Assembly: GCA_003161535.1 (NCBI GenBank)
Contig: PMOM01000231.1
Location: 1-5,060 of the forward strand
DNA length: 5,060 bases
Direction of reading: 5' to 3'
From: Caulobacteraceae bacterium
GTDB lineage: Bacteria; Pseudomonadota; Alphaproteobacteria; Caulobacterales; Caulobacteraceae
Of the stretch, positions 1 through 5,060 are shown piece by piece. A program made the position numbers and the translations under genes. Each line of letters starts with the position of its first letter. Positions within the stretch are counted from its first letter, which is position 1. The notes under the pieces are model-generated. The model saw nothing but the letters and a program-made list of their open reading frames with translations. It did not search any database and was not told the origin of the DNA.

Positions 1-98
1 TGGGCATCAGCGTCATGTCGGTGTTCGTGATCGTGCTCAACCGGGCGCTGTGGAGACCCATGTACGCCTACGCCGAGAATCACCTGCGCCTGGACTAG
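1..98 (+). CDS. ABC transporter permease, C-terminal end (partial)
   Basis: This is the 3' end of a gene entering from the left edge. Reading from base 3, 31 codons run to a TAG at 96-98. The visible peptide has a hydrophobic stretch (GISVMSVFVIVLN), then RALWRPMYAYAE and a short polar tail ending LRLD. A last membrane helix followed by an N-R-x-x-W-R-P-x-Y-x-x-A-E motif is typical of the C-terminus of inner-membrane permeases of the NitT/TauT (nitrate/sulfonate/bicarbonate) ABC family. The next gene, 48 bases downstream on the same strand, encodes the matching kind of ATPase, which supports the call. The permease would form the transmembrane channel through which the substrate passes. Whether this is a single-unit or a long fused permease cannot be told from 31 residues, and the substrate is unknown. 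Confidence 0.8.
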   Translation, partial: GISVMSVFVIVLNRALWRPMYAYAENHLRLD

Positions 99-146
99 GG
101 CGCGCCGCCCCGCCGCCAGCCGAATGATCAAGGAAACCCAAGCCCC

Positions 147-1472
147 ATGACCATGACACTCGAACGCGCCGCCCAGACAGACGCCCCCCTGGTGGACGTC
201 AAGGGTCTTCGGCACGTCTATGGCAAGGGGGCGGGCGCCGGCCTGGTTGTCCTGGACGATGTCAATCTGACCCTGCGCCCCAATGAAATCGTCGGCCTGC
301 TCGGTCGGTCGGGGTCGGGCAAATCCACCCTGCTGCGCTCCATCGCCGGACTGATCACCCCCACGGCCGGCACGGTCATGGTCAGCGACATGCCTGGGGA
401 CGCCGCCGCTCATGGCGTCTCCATGGTGTTCCAGAGCTTCGCCCTGTTCCCGTGGCTGACGGTGCAGAAGAACGTCGAACTGGGCCTGGAGGCTCAGGGC
501 GTGCCCGCCGACATCCGGCGCAAGCGCACCCTGGCGGCCATCGATCTCATCGGTCTGGACGGCTTCGAGAACGCCTATCCCAAGGAGCTTTCCGGCGGCA
601 TGCGCCAGAGGGTGGGGCTGGCCAGGGCGCTCGTCGTGCAGCCTTCGGTGCTGTTGATGGACGAACCCTTTTCCTCCCTCGACGTGCTCACCGCCGAAAC
701 CTTGCGCACCGACCTGCTCGATCTGTGGAACGAGGGCAGGATGCCCATCCGCTCGATCTTGATGGTCACTCACAATATCGAGGAAGCGGTGCTGATGTGC
801 GACCGGATCCTGGTGTTCTCCTCCAATCCGGGGCGGGTGATCGGTGAGATCAAGGTCGAGCTGCCCCAGCCGCGCAAGCGGCTGGACCCGGCGTTCCGCG
901 CCATGGTCGATGACCTCTACGCGCGCATGACCGCCCGGCCCAGCGAACCGGCCGCCCGTGAGGGCGCCTTGCCCGGCGCCGGCCTTGGCATGGCGCTCAC
1001 GCACGTCTCCACCAACACCCTGTCGGGAATGATCGAGGCCCTGGCCGGCTCGTCCGACAATGGCGCCGCCGAGCTGGGCGCCCTGGGTCGCGAACTGCAG
1101 ATGGAGGCCAATGAATTGCTGCCCATCGCCGAGACCCTGCAACTCATGCGCTTCGCCGAGATCGACGGGCGCGTCATCCGCCTCACCGCCGCCGGCCGAC
1201 GCTATGAAGCCGCCGCCATCGATGCGCGCAAGCAACTCTTCGCGCAGCACCTGCTGGCCTATGTGCCGCTGGCGGCGCACATTCGCCGGGTGCTGGACGA
1301 CCGGACGTCCCACCAGGCGCCGGCCAGCCGGTTCCGCGACGAGCTGGAGGATTTCATGAGCGAGCCCTATGCCCAGGAGACCATTGACGCGATTGTCTCC
1401 TGGGGTCGTTACGCCGAGATTTTCGCCTATCACGAGGACGACGATCGCTTCAGTCTGGACGACCCGGCCTGA
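147..1472 (+). CDS. NitT/TauT-family ABC transporter ATP-binding protein with C-terminal AAA-associated domain
   Basis: The 441-residue protein is the cytoplasmic ATPase that powers import through the permease encoded just upstream. Residues about 15-245 form the nucleotide-binding domain: Walker A GRSGSGKST (53-61), Q-loop VFQSF (Q96), signature LSGGMRQR (148-155), Walker B VLLMDEPF (168-175), D-loop SSLD (176-179) and switch His209. All catalytic elements are present, so it should be active. The FPWLTV segment after the Q-loop and the LVFSSNPGRV stretch near 222-231 are typical of nitrate/sulfonate/taurine transporter ATPases. Residues about 280-435 form an extra domain resembling the AAA-associated C-terminal domain found in a subset of these ATPases; its role is not established, and regulation is a guess. 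The ordinary family length is about 260 residues, so the extension is real. ATG 147 is preferred because AAGGA lies at 130-134; an in-frame ATG at 153 is further away. The substrate cannot be inferred. Confidence 0.93.
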   Translation: MTMTLERAAQTDAPLVDVKGLRHVYGKGAGAGLVVLDDVNLTLRPNEIVGLLGRSGSGKSTLLRSIAGLITPTAGTVMVSDMPGDAAAHGVSMVFQSFALFPWLTVQKNVELGLEAQGVPADIRRKRTLAAIDLIGLDGFENAYPKELSGGMRQRVGLARALVVQPSVLLMDEPFSSLDVLTAETLRTDLLDLWNEGRMPIRSILMVTHNIEEAVLMCDRILVFSSNPGRVIGEIKVELPQPRKRLDPAFRAMVDDLYARMTARPSEPAAREGALPGAGLGMALTHVSTNTLSGMIEALAGSSDNGAAELGALGRELQMEANELLPIAETLQLMRFAEIDGRVIRLTAAGRRYEAAAIDARKQLFAQHLLAYVPLAAHIRRVLDDRTSHQAPASRFRDELEDFMSEPYAQETIDAIVSWGRYAEIFAYHEDDDRFSLDDPA

Positions 1473-1491
1473 TGCGCCGCCCGCGAAAATC

Positions 1492-1496
1492 AGGGA
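1492..1496 (+). promoter_or_regulatory. Ribosome binding site selecting the ATG at 1502
   Basis: AGGGA sits 5 bases before ATG 1502. No comparable purine-rich site stands before the earlier in-frame ATG at 1472, which overlaps the upstream stop codon. This favours 1502 as the start of the DUF1003 gene, although translational coupling from 1472 is possible. Confidence 0.5.
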
Positions 1497-1501
1497 CACC
1501 C

Positions 1502-2011
1502 ATGCCAGCCAAACCGCCTCCCGCGCCGCCCAGGCTGACCTCGCTGGCGCAGCTTAAGCGAGATCGCCCGCCGCTTCGGGATATCAACAAGGAACACCGG
1601 GCGAGACTTGGCCCTCTGGACCGACTGGCGGTGTGGATCACCGAAAACGTCGGCACCATGGGCTTCTTCCTGATCATCTTCGTCTGGACGGTCCTGTGGC
1701 TGGGGTGGAATTTCCTGGCCCCCAAGCCCCTTCGCTTCGATCCGCCCATGGGCTTCATCTTCTGGCTGTTCATCTCCAACGTCATCCAGATCCTGCTGAT
1801 GCCGCTGATCATGGTCGGCCAGAACATCCAGGGCGCTCACGCCGAGGCGCGCGCGGAGCATGACCTGGAAGTCAACGTCAAGGCCGAGAAGGAGATCGAG
1901 GTGATTCTGCAGCATCTCGAGTATCAGAACTCCCTGCTCATCAAGCTCACGCAAAATCTGAAAATCGACGTCAACGCCGCTCTCGACAAGCTTCCCAGCA
2001 AGAAGCGCTAG
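1502..2011 (+). CDS. DUF1003 family membrane protein
   Basis: A 169-residue inner-membrane protein of unknown function. It has a Pro-rich polar N-terminus (1-40), an amphipathic stretch, a first membrane helix at about 51-70 (GTMGFFLIIFVWTVLWLGWN), a short loop with RFDPP, a second helix at about 83-104 and a charged C-terminal region. The pattern of W..N, then FDP, then PLIMVGQNIQ, and a tail with EHDLEVNVKAEKEIE is characteristic of DUF1003 (PF06210), whose members have two helices and an acidic, helical, possibly coiled-coil tail. An in-frame ATG at 1472 would add 10 residues (MRRPRKSGTP) and overlap the ATPase stop by one base (TGATG); the better ribosome binding site supports 1502. Close spacing to the ATPase gene suggests co-transcription, but I know of no established role for DUF1003 proteins in transport. 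The family call is firm; the function is not. Confidence 0.88.
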   Translation: MPAKPPPAPPRLTSLAQLKRDRPPLRDINKEHRARLGPLDRLAVWITENVGTMGFFLIIFVWTVLWLGWNFLAPKPLRFDPPMGFIFWLFISNVIQILLMPLIMVGQNIQGAHAEARAEHDLEVNVKAEKEIEVILQHLEYQNSLLIKLTQNLKIDVNAALDKLPSKKR

Positions 2012-2017
2012 GACGGG

Positions 2018-2044
2018 CTCCCGGCCTGGGGGCCTGGGCGGGAG
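2018..2044 (+). terminator. Possible hairpin terminator after the ABC/DUF1003 operon
   Basis: Seven bases after the DUF1003 stop, CTCCCG (2018-2023) can pair with CGGGAG (2039-2044), and inside it GCC (2024-2026) with GGC (2031-2033) around a TGGG loop, leaving a five-base bulge on the right arm. The position suits transcription termination, but only TTGGATTG follows, not a T-run, so an intrinsic terminator is not clearly shown. A GC-rich genome gives such pairings by chance. Confidence 0.3.
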
Positions 2045-2110
2045 TTGGATTGACGGGCGGCGCCGGCCGTCTCGCCCTTTATTCCTTCGCTATCCTTTGT
2101 CCCGAAGTTA

Positions 2111-2137
2111 GGCGGCGAGCCTTTACGCGCCGCCGCC
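2111..2137. repeat. GC-rich inverted repeat in the leader region of the porin gene
   Basis: GGCGGCG (2111-2117) is complementary to CGCCGCC at 2131-2137, and also to an overlapping copy at 2128-2134, so a 7-bp stem with a loop of 10 to 13 bases could form. It lies about 160 bases before the porin start. It may be an operator, a leader-RNA hairpin or chance; nothing in the sequence decides between these. Confidence 0.3.
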
Positions 2138-2145
2138 ATACACAC

Positions 2146-2157
2146 AGCGGCGCCGCT
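2146..2157. repeat. 12-bp perfect palindrome upstream of the porin gene
   Basis: AGCGGCGCCGCT is a perfect palindrome, 8 bases after the preceding inverted repeat. A dimeric regulator could bind such a site, but no consensus for a known regulator was recognised, and GC-only palindromes are common in such genomes. Confidence 0.3.
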
Positions 2158-2281
2158 TATGTGTTCAAGCCCGAGCCGATCGTGAGCGATTTGAAGGCAC
2201 ATCCGCCCGAACGCCGGCCCTCGGCGCGGGCGCTGTCGGAAATCCTTCACGGTTCGATAGGCTGAACATCGAAGCGCAATC

Positions 2282-2290
2282 GGGGAAAGG
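2282..2290 (+). promoter_or_regulatory. Strong ribosome binding site for the porin gene
   Basis: GGGGAAAGG lies 6 bases before ATG 2297. It fixes the start directly before a clear signal peptide and suggests efficient translation, as expected for an outer-membrane porin. Confidence 0.6.
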
Positions 2291-2296
2291 CAGACC

Positions 2297-3511
2297 ATGA
2301 CCTATCGCATAACGAGCTTGCTGGCCGCCGCCGCGGCGGCCAGTCTGCTGGCCGGCGCCGCCTGGGCCGACGATCAGACCGCGCCGCCCGCCGCTCCCGC
2401 CGCCGCCGCTCCGACGCCGCCGTCAACCCCGGCCATGTCCGGGCCCCTGGCGGTCAACCCTAATCCGCTGACCCTCGATCTCGGGCCTCTTGGCAAGATG
2501 GTGTACATCACCGGCGCCGTCACCGGTCTGGGGCTATGGCAGAACAACGTCTCTCCGGGCGATCACGGCGCCCTGGTCGACCTGAGCAACGCGCAGATTT
2601 TCATCAATAAAACGGACGGCGTCTTTCAATATTTCCTCCAGGTCGGCGCCTATTCCCTGCCGGACCTTGGCTCGCCCTACCTGTCCGCCTCGAAGACGCC
2701 CAAAGCCACCTATGGCCTGCTCTCGCAGGGCTTCCTGAAGATCGCCCCCAACGCCAATTTCTCCATTGAAGCGGGCGCCTTGCCGACGCTGATCGGCGCG
2801 GAATACACCTTCTCGTTCGAGAACATGAACATCGAGCGCGGTCTCCTGTGGAACCAGGAGCCGGCCGTGAGTCGCGGCGTACAGGTGAACTACACCGTCG
2901 GGCCCGTGGCCTTCGCCCTGTCCTGGAACGATGGTTTCTATTCGAAACACTATAGCTGGCTGTCGGGTTCGGCGACGTGGACCATCAACAAGACCAACAC
3001 CCTGGCCTTCGTCGGGGCGGGTAACACGGAACACACCACTGTCGCCACCACGGCGACACCGCAGTTACTGAACAACGAACAGATCTACAATATAATCTAC
3101 ACCCATACCGAAGGCCCGTGGATCATTTCTCCGTACCTTCAGTACACCCGTGTGCCGAGCCTTCCGGCGCTCGGCGTCCCCGTCGCCGCTTCAACCTGGG
3201 GCGCCGCCCTGTTCGTCAACTATACGTTCGACGCCAAATCCAAGCTGTCGGGCTTCAGTTTGCCGGTCCGCGTGGAATATATCTCCAGTACGGGCAACGC
3301 AATCAACGGCGCGCCGAACCTGATGTACGGTCCCGGCAGCAAGGCCTGGTCGATCACGGTGACGCCGACCTATCAGTACAAGATCTACTTCGTTCGCGCG
3401 GAATTCTCCTATGTGGACGCCTCCAGCACGACGCCGGGTTCGGCTTTCGGCCCGCTCGGCGTGGCGACCTCGCAGACCCGCGGACTGATCGAGACGGGCG
3501 TCCTGTTCTAG
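2297..3511 (+). CDS. Outer-membrane beta-barrel protein, Bbp2/OmpL-like porin
   Basis: A 404-residue secreted protein. Residues 1-24 are a Sec signal peptide: short basic start (MTYR), Ala/Leu-rich core and an AWA|DD cleavage site after residue 24. A Pro/Ala-rich linker follows (about 25-48), as often seen before porin barrels in alphaproteobacteria. From about residue 66 to the end the chain alternates polar and hydrophobic residues with many Gly, Tyr, Trp and Asn, and ends in GVLF; a terminal Phe is the signal recognised by the Bam assembly machinery. The GALPTLIGAEYTF, NMNIERGLLWNQEPAVSRGV and FALSWNDGFYS segments resemble the putative beta-barrel porin-2 family (PF07642). It probably allows diffusion of small solutes through the outer membrane; specificity is unknown. 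It contains at least two rare ATA codons (residues 5 and 266), unlike its neighbours' usual bias. The barrel call is firm, the exact family less so. Confidence 0.82.
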   Translation: MTYRITSLLAAAAAASLLAGAAWADDQTAPPAAPAAAAPTPPSTPAMSGPLAVNPNPLTLDLGPLGKMVYITGAVTGLGLWQNNVSPGDHGALVDLSNAQIFINKTDGVFQYFLQVGAYSLPDLGSPYLSASKTPKATYGLLSQGFLKIAPNANFSIEAGALPTLIGAEYTFSFENMNIERGLLWNQEPAVSRGVQVNYTVGPVAFALSWNDGFYSKHYSWLSGSATWTINKTNTLAFVGAGNTEHTTVATTATPQLLNNEQIYNIIYTHTEGPWIISPYLQYTRVPSLPALGVPVAASTWGAALFVNYTFDAKSKLSGFSLPVRVEYISSTGNAINGAPNLMYGPGSKAWSITVTPTYQYKIYFVRAEFSYVDASSTTPGSAFGPLGVATSQTRGLIETGVLF

Positions 3512-3533
3512 CGGCGGGTCTCGGACCTGGCTC

Positions 3534-4337
3534 CTAGCGCATGGCCAGGGGCGCGTAGCCCAGGTGCAGGCCGGCGTCGACCATCAGCGCCTCGCCGGTG
3601 ATATGGCGCGAGGCCGGCGAGGCGAGGAACACCGCCGCGGCGGCGATATCCTCGGCCTTGGAGGCGACCTTCAGCGGCATGGAGTCGGCGACCCCCTGCC
3701 GCATGCGCTCCAGGCGGTCGGCGGGCATGGCGCGCCCGAACCACGGCGTGTCGATGAAGCCCGGACACACGGCGTTGACCCGGATCTTGGGCGCCAGGGC
3801 GCGGGCCAGCGATAGAGTCATGGTCACCAGGGCGCCCTTCGACGCGGCGTAGGGGACCGAAGAGCCGATGCCCATGACGCCGGCCACCGAAGCGGTATTG
3901 ACCACCGCGCCGGCCGCCGGGGCCGCCTCCAGAAGGGCGCGCGCCGCCCGGATCATCTGATAGGCCCCCACCACATTGACCGCGTATAGACGCAGGAAGT
4001 CCTCGCCGGTCACCGCGTCGAGTTCAGCGTGATTGTTGGCGAACTTGGTCACGCCGGCATTGTTGAACAGGGCGTCGATGCGGCCGAAGCGGGCGGCTTC
4101 GCCGACGATCCCGGCGCAGTCCTCGTCCTTGGCCACGTCGCCCTGGACGACGAGGCCCTCGGCTCCCAGGGCCTTGACCAACCGCGCGGTTTCCTCCGCT
4201 TCGACCTGGCTGGACGCATAGTTGATCACCACGGCGGCGGCGCCCCGCTCGGCGGTCTCCACGGCGATGGCCCGGCCAAGGCCGGTGGAAGCGCCCGTCA
4301 CCACCACCACCCAGCCCTCGAAGTCCTTGCCGCTCAT
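3534..4337 (-). CDS. SDR family NAD(P)-dependent oxidoreductase
   Basis: A 267-residue classical short-chain dehydrogenase/reductase, a cytoplasmic enzyme that oxidises an alcohol or reduces a carbonyl with NAD(P)(H). Numbering from the second of two adjacent ATGs: Rossmann glycine motif TGASTGLG (14-21), the GDV segment that contacts adenine (about 67-69), NNAG (92-95), active-site Asn121, Ser150, Tyr163 and Lys167 (YAASK), and the PG motif (192-193). The whole catalytic tetrad is intact, and the C-terminal region ([11 protein letters not shown]) is that of the FabG-like group. Length matches the family's usual 250-270. The residue after the second strand is Asn-Tyr (VVINYASS), without an acidic residue there, which leans towards NADP(H), but this is inference. 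The start could be 4340; 4337 gives better ribosome-site spacing. The gene converges on the porin gene with 22 bases between stops and diverges from queF. The substrate is unknown. Confidence 0.92.
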   Translation of the reverse strand: MSGKDFEGWVVVVTGASTGLGRAIAVETAERGAAAVVINYASSQVEAEETARLVKALGAEGLVVQGDVAKDEDCAGIVGEAARFGRIDALFNNAGVTKFANNHAELDAVTGEDFLRLYAVNVVGAYQMIRAARALLEAAPAAGAVVNTASVAGVMGIGSSVPYAASKGALVTMTLSLARALAPKIRVNAVCPGFIDTPWFGRAMPADRLERMRQGVADSMPLKVASKAEDIAAAAVFLASPASRHITGEALMVDAGLHLGYAPLAMR

Positions 4338-4341
4338 CATG

Positions 4342-4347
4342 CTCTCC
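4342..4347 (-). promoter_or_regulatory. Ribosome binding site that decides the SDR start
   Basis: On the minus strand GGAGAG precedes two adjacent ATG codons. The GGAG core lies 3 bases before the ATG at 4340 and 6 bases before that at 4337, so the second ATG has normal spacing and is the preferred start. Confidence 0.5.
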
Positions 4348-4432
4348 GCTGGCGCCGCCGATCCGACTTGCCGTGATAGCGTCGCTCCGCGCGATTGTCC
4401 CCAGAGTCTGTCGAATGGCGGCGAGAAGCGCT

Positions 4433-4437
4433 AAGGA
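4433..4437 (+). promoter_or_regulatory. Ribosome binding site that decides the queF start
   Basis: AAGGA lies 7 bases before ATG 4445. The reading frame is open further upstream to an ATG at 4373, but that start has no such site and would add 24 residues not seen in QueF proteins. Confidence 0.6.
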
Positions 4438-4444
4438 CCGGACC

Positions 4445-4897
4445 ATGCGCAAGACGCCCCTGACCCAGCTTGGCCATCAATCCCGCGGCTTCGCCAGCCC
4501 CGCCCAGGCCGTGCTCGAACGCGTGGCCAATCCTCAGGCCGGCGCGCTTTTCGCCGCGCGCTTCACGGCGCCGGAGTTCACCTGCCTTTGTCCGGTCACC
4601 GGCCAGCCCGATTTCGCGAGGCTGGTCATCGACTACGCGCCCGCCGACTGGCTCATCGAGTCCAAGTCGCTGAAGCTCTATCTTGCCTCCTACCGCAACC
4701 ACGGCGCCTTTCACGAGGACTGCACCGTCGCCATCGGCCGCAAGATCGTCGAGGTTGCAAAGCCCGCATGGTTGCGCATTGGCGGCTACTGGTATCCTCG
4801 CGGCGGCATCCCCATCGATGTCTTCTGGCAGACTGGGCCGCCCCCCGACGATCTGTGGCTCCCCGACCAGGGCGTGGCGGCCTATTCCGGTCGTTAG
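4445..4897 (+). CDS. queF: NADPH-dependent 7-cyano-7-deazaguanine reductase QueF (preQ0 reductase, type I)
   Basis: The 150-residue enzyme reduces the nitrile of preQ0 to the primary amine of preQ1 with two NADPH, a late free-base step in making queuosine for the wobble base of tRNAs with GUN anticodons. It acts in the cytoplasm. The sequence carries the family's hallmark features: [14 protein letters not shown] (44-57) with Cys49 as the thioimide-forming nucleophile and Asp56 as the acid/base residue, the QueF motif ESKSLKLYL (72-80) for NADPH binding, and FHED (89-92) with His90 and Glu91 for substrate recognition. Cys47 is a second cysteine near the active site. Length matches the short, unimodal type I (about 150-165 residues), not the long bimodal E. 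coli type. It stands alone: no queC, queD or queE is in the window, the SDR gene diverges from it and the next gene converges on it. No preQ1 riboswitch was recognised before it. Confidence 0.96.
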   Translation: MRKTPLTQLGHQSRGFASPAQAVLERVANPQAGALFAARFTAPEFTCLCPVTGQPDFARLVIDYAPADWLIESKSLKLYLASYRNHGAFHEDCTVAIGRKIVEVAKPAWLRIGGYWYPRGGIPIDVFWQTGPPPDDLWLPDQGVAAYSGR

Positions 4898-5060
4898 GCC
4901 GTTGGGGTCCCCGCGGGCGTCCATGCCTCGACGATCGCCTCGATGTCCGGGCGCACCCGCTCAAGCGGAGCCTCGAGCGGCGTTCCGATATGCACGAAGC
5001 CGGCCACTCTCTCGTCGGCTTGCAGGCCCAGCAAGCTGCCCGCCGCCTCGTCATAGGCGT
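4894..5060 (-). CDS. Nitroreductase family protein, C-terminal end (partial)
   Basis: The minus strand reads open from the right edge for 54 codons to a TAA at 4896-4894. The visible peptide includes [20 protein letters not shown], then [20 protein letters not shown] and a W-containing tail. The pattern LGL-x-x-DERV-x-GF-x-x-IGTP, then a Pro/Arg-rich stretch ending in a Trp, is the usual C-terminus of FMN-dependent nitroreductases of the YdjA-like group. These homodimeric cytoplasmic flavoproteins use NAD(P)H to reduce nitro compounds or other electron acceptors; the physiological substrate is usually unknown. The FMN-binding N-terminal part lies outside the window, so activity cannot be judged. 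Its stop codon overlaps that of queF (CDS overlap of 4 bases, convergent), so the two are not co-transcribed. Confidence 0.82.
   Translation of the reverse strand, partial: AYDEAAGSLLGLQADERVAGFVHIGTPLEAPLERVRPDIEAIVEAWTPAGTPTA

Larger units (their letters stand above)
2012..2296 (+). other. Intergenic region between the DUF1003 gene and the porin gene
   Basis: This 285-base stretch has no convincing gene. A TTG-initiated reading frame at 2050-2265 would give a 71-residue Arg/Pro-rich peptide with no recognisable motif and is not called. The region holds several GC-rich inverted repeats (2018-2044, 2052-2071, 2111-2137, 2146-2157). The porin promoter probably lies here, because the porin has a different role from the operon before it and a long leader, but no good -35/-10 pair was found. 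The short T-richer stretch at about 2077-2100 is the least GC-rich part. Confidence 0.5.
4341..4444. promoter_or_regulatory. Divergent intergenic region between the SDR gene and queF
   Basis: About 104 bases separate the two divergent starts, so promoters for both genes should lie here or overlap the coding ends. No clear -35/-10 pair, operator or riboswitch was recognised. The inference rests on gene orientation alone. Confidence 0.4.

Noticed and set aside
2052..2071. GACGG/CCGTC inverted repeat as a second terminator
   Set aside because: The centre is a continuous palindrome, so forming a loop would break the stem, and the following stretch is only mildly T-rich. It is mentioned as part of the gap only.
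2050..2265. A TTG-initiated 71-residue reading frame before the porin
   Set aside because: It has no ribosome binding site, is rich in Arg and Pro as expected for chance frames in GC-rich DNA, and contains no recognisable motif.
3085..3100. AATATAAT, a -10-like sequence
   Set aside because: It lies inside the porin coding sequence (codons for Asn-Ile-Ile) without a matching -35 element.
4373..4444. N-terminal extension of queF from ATG 4373
   Set aside because: The AAGGA site and normal QueF length both favour ATG 4445; the extra residues do not resemble the family.
4341..4444. A preQ1 riboswitch before queF
   Set aside because: The leader is very short and GC-rich and shows no A-rich tail or hairpin typical of preQ1 riboswitches.
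4653..5054. Long minus-strand frame over the queF end and right edge
   Set aside because: It is an Arg-rich shadow in the wrong frame; the true minus-strand gene here reads in another frame with clear nitroreductase sequence.

Overview
The window looks like ordinary chromosome from a high-GC alphaproteobacterium. GC-rich third codon positions, the QueF and SDR sequences and a Bbp2-like porin suggest Caulobacterales or a relative; this is a judgement from memory of such proteins, not a database match. No RNA gene, CRISPR array, insertion sequence or phage gene was recognised.

Left part (1-2011, + strand): the last 31 codons of an ABC-transporter permease, then a complete NitT/TauT-type ATPase (147-1472) with a C-terminal AAA-associated domain, then a small two-helix DUF1003 membrane protein (1502-2011, or from 1472). 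The three probably form the 3' part of one operon. The substrate (nitrate, sulfonate, taurine, bicarbonate or another small anion or organic molecule) cannot be read from these genes. No substrate-binding protein is in view.

Middle (2012-3511): a 285-base gap rich in GC inverted repeats, then a secreted outer-membrane beta-barrel protein of the Bbp2/OmpL-like porin kind with its own strong ribosome binding site. It may admit solutes through the outer membrane, but a link to the ABC transporter is only suggested by proximity.

Right part (3534-5060): a minus-strand SDR oxidoreductase converges on the porin gene and diverges from queF (4445-4897, +), which encodes the reductase that makes preQ1 for the queuosine tRNA modification. 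The 3' end of a minus-strand nitroreductase-family gene runs in from the right edge and its stop codon overlaps that of queF. These three look like independent housekeeping or accessory metabolic genes.

I found no convincing sign of a new biological system. The points most worth a second look are the palindrome-rich gap before the porin and the possible link between the ABC operon, the DUF1003 protein and the porin.
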